A stretch of 64,000 nt of DNA from Talpa occidentalis (lineage: Eukaryota > Chordata > Mammalia > Eulipotyphla > Talpidae): assembly GCF_014898055.3 (NCBI RefSeq), contig NW_023603184.1, positions 115,062,615 through 115,126,614 of the forward strand, given 5' to 3'. The notes beneath the pieces are model-generated. The model was not told the origin of the DNA. It saw only the letters and a program-made list of their open reading frames with translations, and did not search any database. Shown in pieces: positions 60,360 to 64,000 of the stretch. Every line of letters starts with the position of its first letter. The first letter of the stretch is position 1. The position numbers and the translations under genes were made by a program.

Positions 60360-61215
60360 ACTTTTTTATCCCTACCTCCAAATCCCTGGCAACCACTAAT
60401 CTTTTTATTCTCTGCAATTCTGTCTTCCTCAGAATGTCATGTAGTTGGAATCATACAGTATGAAACCTTTACAGATTGACTTTTACAGTTCCTCCAAGTA
60501 TTTTCTGACTCAATGTCTCATTTCTTTTTAGCAATGAATAATGTGGAATTGTCTGGATATACCACTGTTTATTTATCCATTCATCGGCTGAAGGACATTT
60601 TGGTTAGCAATTATGAGTAAAGCTGCTGTAAACACCTGTATGCAGGATCCGAGGAGACATGTTTTCAACTCCTTTGGGTAAGGGACATTATTGGCAACTC
60701 CTTTGGGCAAGGGACATTATTGCTCTTCTCAGTCTCATGATATTGTCTTTCCCAGGACAGGAGTTTCTCAGTTTTATTAAGTCCAGTTTATCAGTTCTTC
60801 CTTTTATGGATTGTGCCTTTGATGTTCATTCAAAAAGTCACTGCCATCTCCAGGTTAGCTAAGCTTTTTCCTATGTCTGTAGGAGTTTTATTATTTTGCA
60901 TTTTCATTGAGCTCTGTGATCCATTTTGAGTTAATTTTTGTGAGGTATATAAAGTCCATTCAAGATTCTTTTGTTTTTGTTTGTTTGTGAATATTCCGTT
61001 GTCCCAGCACCATTTGTTGAAAAAACTAGCTTTGTTACATTGTAGTGCCTTTCGTCCTTTGTCAAAGATCAGCTGATTATAGTTATGTAAGTGTACTTGT
61101 GGCTCTCTCTTCTGCTCCACTATTCTATTTGTCTATTCTTTTGGCAATACCCCTGTCTTGATTATTATAGCTTTGTAAGTCTTGAAATCAGTTTCAGTCT
61201 TCAAACATTATTCTC
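60360..61215 (-). mobile_element. old L1M fragment, antisense
   Basis: CCCTGGCAACCACTAATCTT, TTTATTTATCCATTCATCGG, CTTTTGTTTTTGTTTGTTTG and TTATTATAGCTTTGTAAGTC follow antisense L1 ORF2. It has a 29-bp tandem duplication at 60666-60722. Confidence 0.88.
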
Positions 61216-61765
61216 CTTCAATACTGTGTTGGCTCTTCTGCTCATGTCATGTACAGTGACATCCATTGCCTGACAAGTCCCACACCACTGGGCATGGATG
61301 TATATACTCTGCTTACTCCAGGGCAAGTGCTACAAAGTTACAAGTTAACAGGTGTAGAGGTATAATTCCATTACTGAGAAGGAATGAAGGCTTGGGAACA
61401 AAAAATCGAATCAAATGCCTCATTCCAAACAAGAGAGGGCCCTGACAAGAGAGACAGAAGTAGCTGTTGGGCAGTCATTCAACAGTGTCTCATACTGGAA
61501 TAGTCAAAAGCAGCCCTAGAAATGCATGTTTTCAGTTTCATTGTTAGAAGTTAGTTTAGTTAGAAGTAAGGAAATAATAGTTACCAATTGTTTTTCTGGA
61601 CAACAGCTCCATCTATAGAAGTTATGGACAGTTGAACAGACTGGTAAAGACATATTTAATATCTCAAACTCCCAATTTCATGGTCATTTGGCATTTGAAT
61701 TCCTGCAAACATCATCTGCAGTAAGTACCACTAAAGTTCTTTAGAGGCTCTAGCTAAATTTATCC
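61216..61765. other. intergenic DNA, nothing recognised
   Basis: No supported gene or repeat in this 550-bp stretch. Confidence 0.45.
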
Positions 61766-61769
61766 TCGC

Positions 61770-61870
61770 AACTAACCTATGAAGTTATCCTCACTTTAGA
61801 ACTGAGAAGTCAAGTAATTGAGGCAGCTGCTTATAGGTGGCCAAGCTATGCTTGAACCCTACATCTGATT
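61770..61870 (+). mobile_element. MIR relic
   Basis: CGCAACTAACCTATGAAGTT, CACTTTAGAACTGAGAAGTC and GCCAAGCTATGCTTGAACCC match sense MIR. Confidence 0.6.
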
Positions 61871-61874
61871 TCAT

Positions 61875-62000
61875 TCACTCAGGCATCCACAACTTGCCAG
61901 GCACTGTGCTGAGGATATAAATCAACATACAGACACAACCTGGGTTTTCCTGCACTGTAGTTCTTAGTCCCTATCTATCCAACCCACTGGACAACTAGTC
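61875..62000 (+). mobile_element. old mammalian-wide repeat fragment
   Basis: TTGCCAGGCACTGTGCTGAG and GATATAAATCAACATACAGA fit the same broad repeat type as 25876-25990. Confidence 0.5.
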
Positions 62001-62049
62001 CATTTAGTCAGCTAAAAGAGGACCCAATGCCAATAAGTATTTTTCAAAT

Positions 62050-62265
62050 CAATATACTATGTACCAGGTACTATCATAAGGACTGATCATGTCATCTGTC
62101 AATGAACCATCATACAAATTCTATGAAATAAGTACCATTACCCCCAATTTTAAGTATTAGAAAACTGAGATACTGAGATACTTACAGGTTACCTTTATTA
62201 TACTAGTAAGAGGTAGTGCAGGATTAGAAACCAAGTAATCTGATTAGTTTGTGTTTTTACCACAA
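62050..62265 (+). mobile_element. MIR relic
   Basis: CTATGTACCAGGTACTATCA, AAATAAGTACCATTACCCCC and AGAAAACTGAGATACTGAGA match sense MIR through most of its length. Confidence 0.8.
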
Positions 62266-63020
62266 TACCATATGCAGCCCAGGACTAGGAAAACATGCAT
62301 TTGTTTAAATACATTAATCAATAAGTCAATAGAACTTTTTCCAATGTATTTTCTCATTAGAAGATACTAGTTATAAATTTAATCATATAAAAGTCTATAA
62401 AATAATTTATGTAAAAAATCATTTTATCGTGGGGGAAAATAGAAGCTATGAGACATCATCTTATCTACTGTCCACCAAATCTACATGTTCTTCTGCACCT
62501 GCCTTTTTTCTCTGTCTTTCCATGTGGCCAGGACCCCACTTCATTATAATAGGAAATTGGCTGAAGGAAGTGCAAATGTTAACTGCAAATGTTAATCCAG
62601 AAATATTCAAGTTTTTTAAAGAAGAGATAATGAACATAAATAAAAATGGAAAAAAAATCAGCAAAATTATGTACAATTAGAATTTGATTGAAATTAATGG
62701 AATAATTCAATCTCCTGGATAATTTATATTTGTAAATTTGACCTGGAAAAAAATGATTTTGTAGTAATACCACACCTAAATAATATGTGCAATCATCAAT
62801 AAAAATATTTATTATAAAATTTACCCAAAAGACCTATTCTCCATAGAAAATTGCAGTAAAATAAAAATGGAAATGGAAAACTAGTATATTTTAACAATGA
62901 AAAAGATCAATCAAGACCATAAATACTAGTCATATACTGATATTTAGAAACAAAGTCAAAACAATCTTATATTGTCCAACAGAGAGGTCCACAATGCTCG
63001 ATATTAATTTGGTATATTTC
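62266..63020. other. AT-rich intergenic DNA
   Basis: No supported gene. Overlapping 64-83 codon frames on both strands at 62429-62773 are chance-like. Confidence 0.45.
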
Positions 63021-63816
63021 CTTCCAGATCTTTTCCTGTGTGTTCAGAGAAAACAGCGAGTCGAGTCTCCATTGCTCAACTTAGTGTCTTTAAGCATCCT
63101 CAGTGTGTCAATCCCATCTCTCTCAAACCACCACCACACCAGCTGGTCCTGCTGAGCGAATACGTGTCCTAAGGAACTGCAAGGGGCTGTACAATGGACA
63201 GCCATGCAGTGGCTGAAGAAAAGACTGGCAGCACAGACTAGGTAGCGTTGTGCTGGACAATCAGCTATAAAAACACAAAATGACAAAACAGTTCTCCTAA
63301 CGTGCAGATTGAGCAGCAGACACCGGCTCCACGTGACTTTCTCCATAGAGAGCTGGGGTAGTTGCCTGACAGACAGGGTCTCTGATCCAACATGGCTATT
63401 GGCACATCACAACAGCAGTCCTTCCTCAGACTTGCTGCTTCTACATCTTCTACAGAGGGGCTCTCTAATGGGCAGGTGTTTACATGCAGGGACTCCTGGT
63501 ATTTTACTTTCCTTTCCTGTCCCCTGGCTTCCTTCCTCTACTGAACTTTAGCTCTATCTATAGATTCCTATTTCTCTTGTAATACTGTCTAATGATAAAT
63601 AGGGAGGGCCTTTTTATCTCATTGAAAACTAATTTCCTATTTTACATTTCAAGAACTTGGAGCAGCCACTTCATCCTCACACAAGTAAAAAATAAAACAC
63701 ACTGAAAAAAAAAATCAACTCTTCCTGGATCTATAAGAGATGGTAGAACACGGCAAATCCTTGCCCCAAGAATGGGGAAACCAACAGGCAAATGAATTTA
63801 AGAAATTACAACTTAC
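63021..63816. other. unassigned CpG-retaining block
   Basis: Unlike its AT-rich surroundings it keeps CpGs (AGCGAGTCGAG, GAGCGAATACGTG, CACCGGCTCCACGTG). The minus strand has a 100-codon frame (63044-63346) without a domain I recognise. Could be a young repeat, an LTR or part of a gene. Confidence 0.35.
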
Positions 63817-64000
63817 CGGAGCAGACTGACCAGTAGACACCATCTCGGGAATCCATGCCAGGACGGGATAACCAGAACAGTAACTGCCGATTGCTGGAGG
63901 CTCCGTGTGGAAAACAGTTAGAACTCCAGACGACACAGTCGGGGGTCGGCAAGGCGGGGTGCCCACTGTCTTGTGAGATTTCTGTCCAGGAGCTTTAGCA
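63817..64000 (-). other. exon-like segment, runs off the window
   Basis: On the minus strand this 184-bp CpG-rich stretch is open in one frame (GTPPCRPPTVSSGVLTVFHTEP...) and ends in CTCCG|GTAAGT, a near-ideal splice donor (63811-63816). No family recognised; it may also be a repeat or an untranslated exon. Confidence 0.3.

Noticed and set aside
63044..63346. Exon of SLC40A1 on the minus strand
   Set aside because: The neighbouring gene was expected by synteny, but the translation does not resemble ferroportin membrane segments or loops.

Overview
The window is mammalian nuclear DNA. It holds one split protein gene with 21 coding exons and consensus GT/AG junctions, L1 elements of several ages, MIR and L2 remnants, and 13 copies of a tRNA-derived SINE of about 250-290 bp. 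Many SINE copies still have exact target-site duplications (TSDs), so the family was active recently. The old repeats fit a placental mammal. The SINE head and tail do not look like primate Alu, rodent B1/B2, carnivore CAN, horse ERE or cetartiodactyl CHR/Bov-tA elements. A laurasiatherian outside those groups, perhaps a bat, is my inference; the species was not identified.

Layout. Positions 1-18.8 kb are intergenic and AT-rich: seven SINEs, several ancient L1 pieces, a degenerate ~50-bp tandem repeat block (10.8-11.26 kb), a three-copy ~55-bp tandem repeat (15.58-15.74 kb) and a perfect 22-bp-arm inverted repeat (16.5 kb). A CpG-rich promoter lies at about 18.83-19.34 kb. WDR75 runs on the plus strand from the ATG at 19200 to the TAA at 44137-44139. 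Its 21 coding exons join without a break into an 829-residue WD-repeat protein, the mammalian UTP17 of the small-subunit processome. The introns carry five SINEs, several antisense L1M fragments and MIR/L2 relics.

Downstream, 44.2-53.7 kb is intergenic. It has one antisense SINE, old repeats and a very decayed stretch with weak claudin-like similarity (about 51.1-51.7 kb). A near full-length plus-strand L1 occupies 53717-60245, flanked by an imperfect 13-bp TSD. Its 5' UTR contains monomer-like tandem units, ORF1 is intact, ORF2 is broken by stops and frameshifts, and the 3' end carries a probable short 3' transduction. An older minus-strand L1 follows (60.36-61.21 kb), then MIR/L2 relics. 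The right edge (63.0-64.0 kb) is unusually CpG-rich and has an exon-like minus-strand segment that I could not identify.

WDR75 is the only cellular gene I can support. The L1 machinery is the likely source of the reverse transcriptase activity that spread the SINEs; the A-rich tails and TSDs fit that mechanism. I see no tRNA or rRNA genes and no CRISPR array. I found no new gene system. The items most worth checking are the L1 3' transduction, the head-only SINE in WDR75 intron 18, the two SINE subfamilies, the tandem repeat block near 11 kb and the unexplained right edge.
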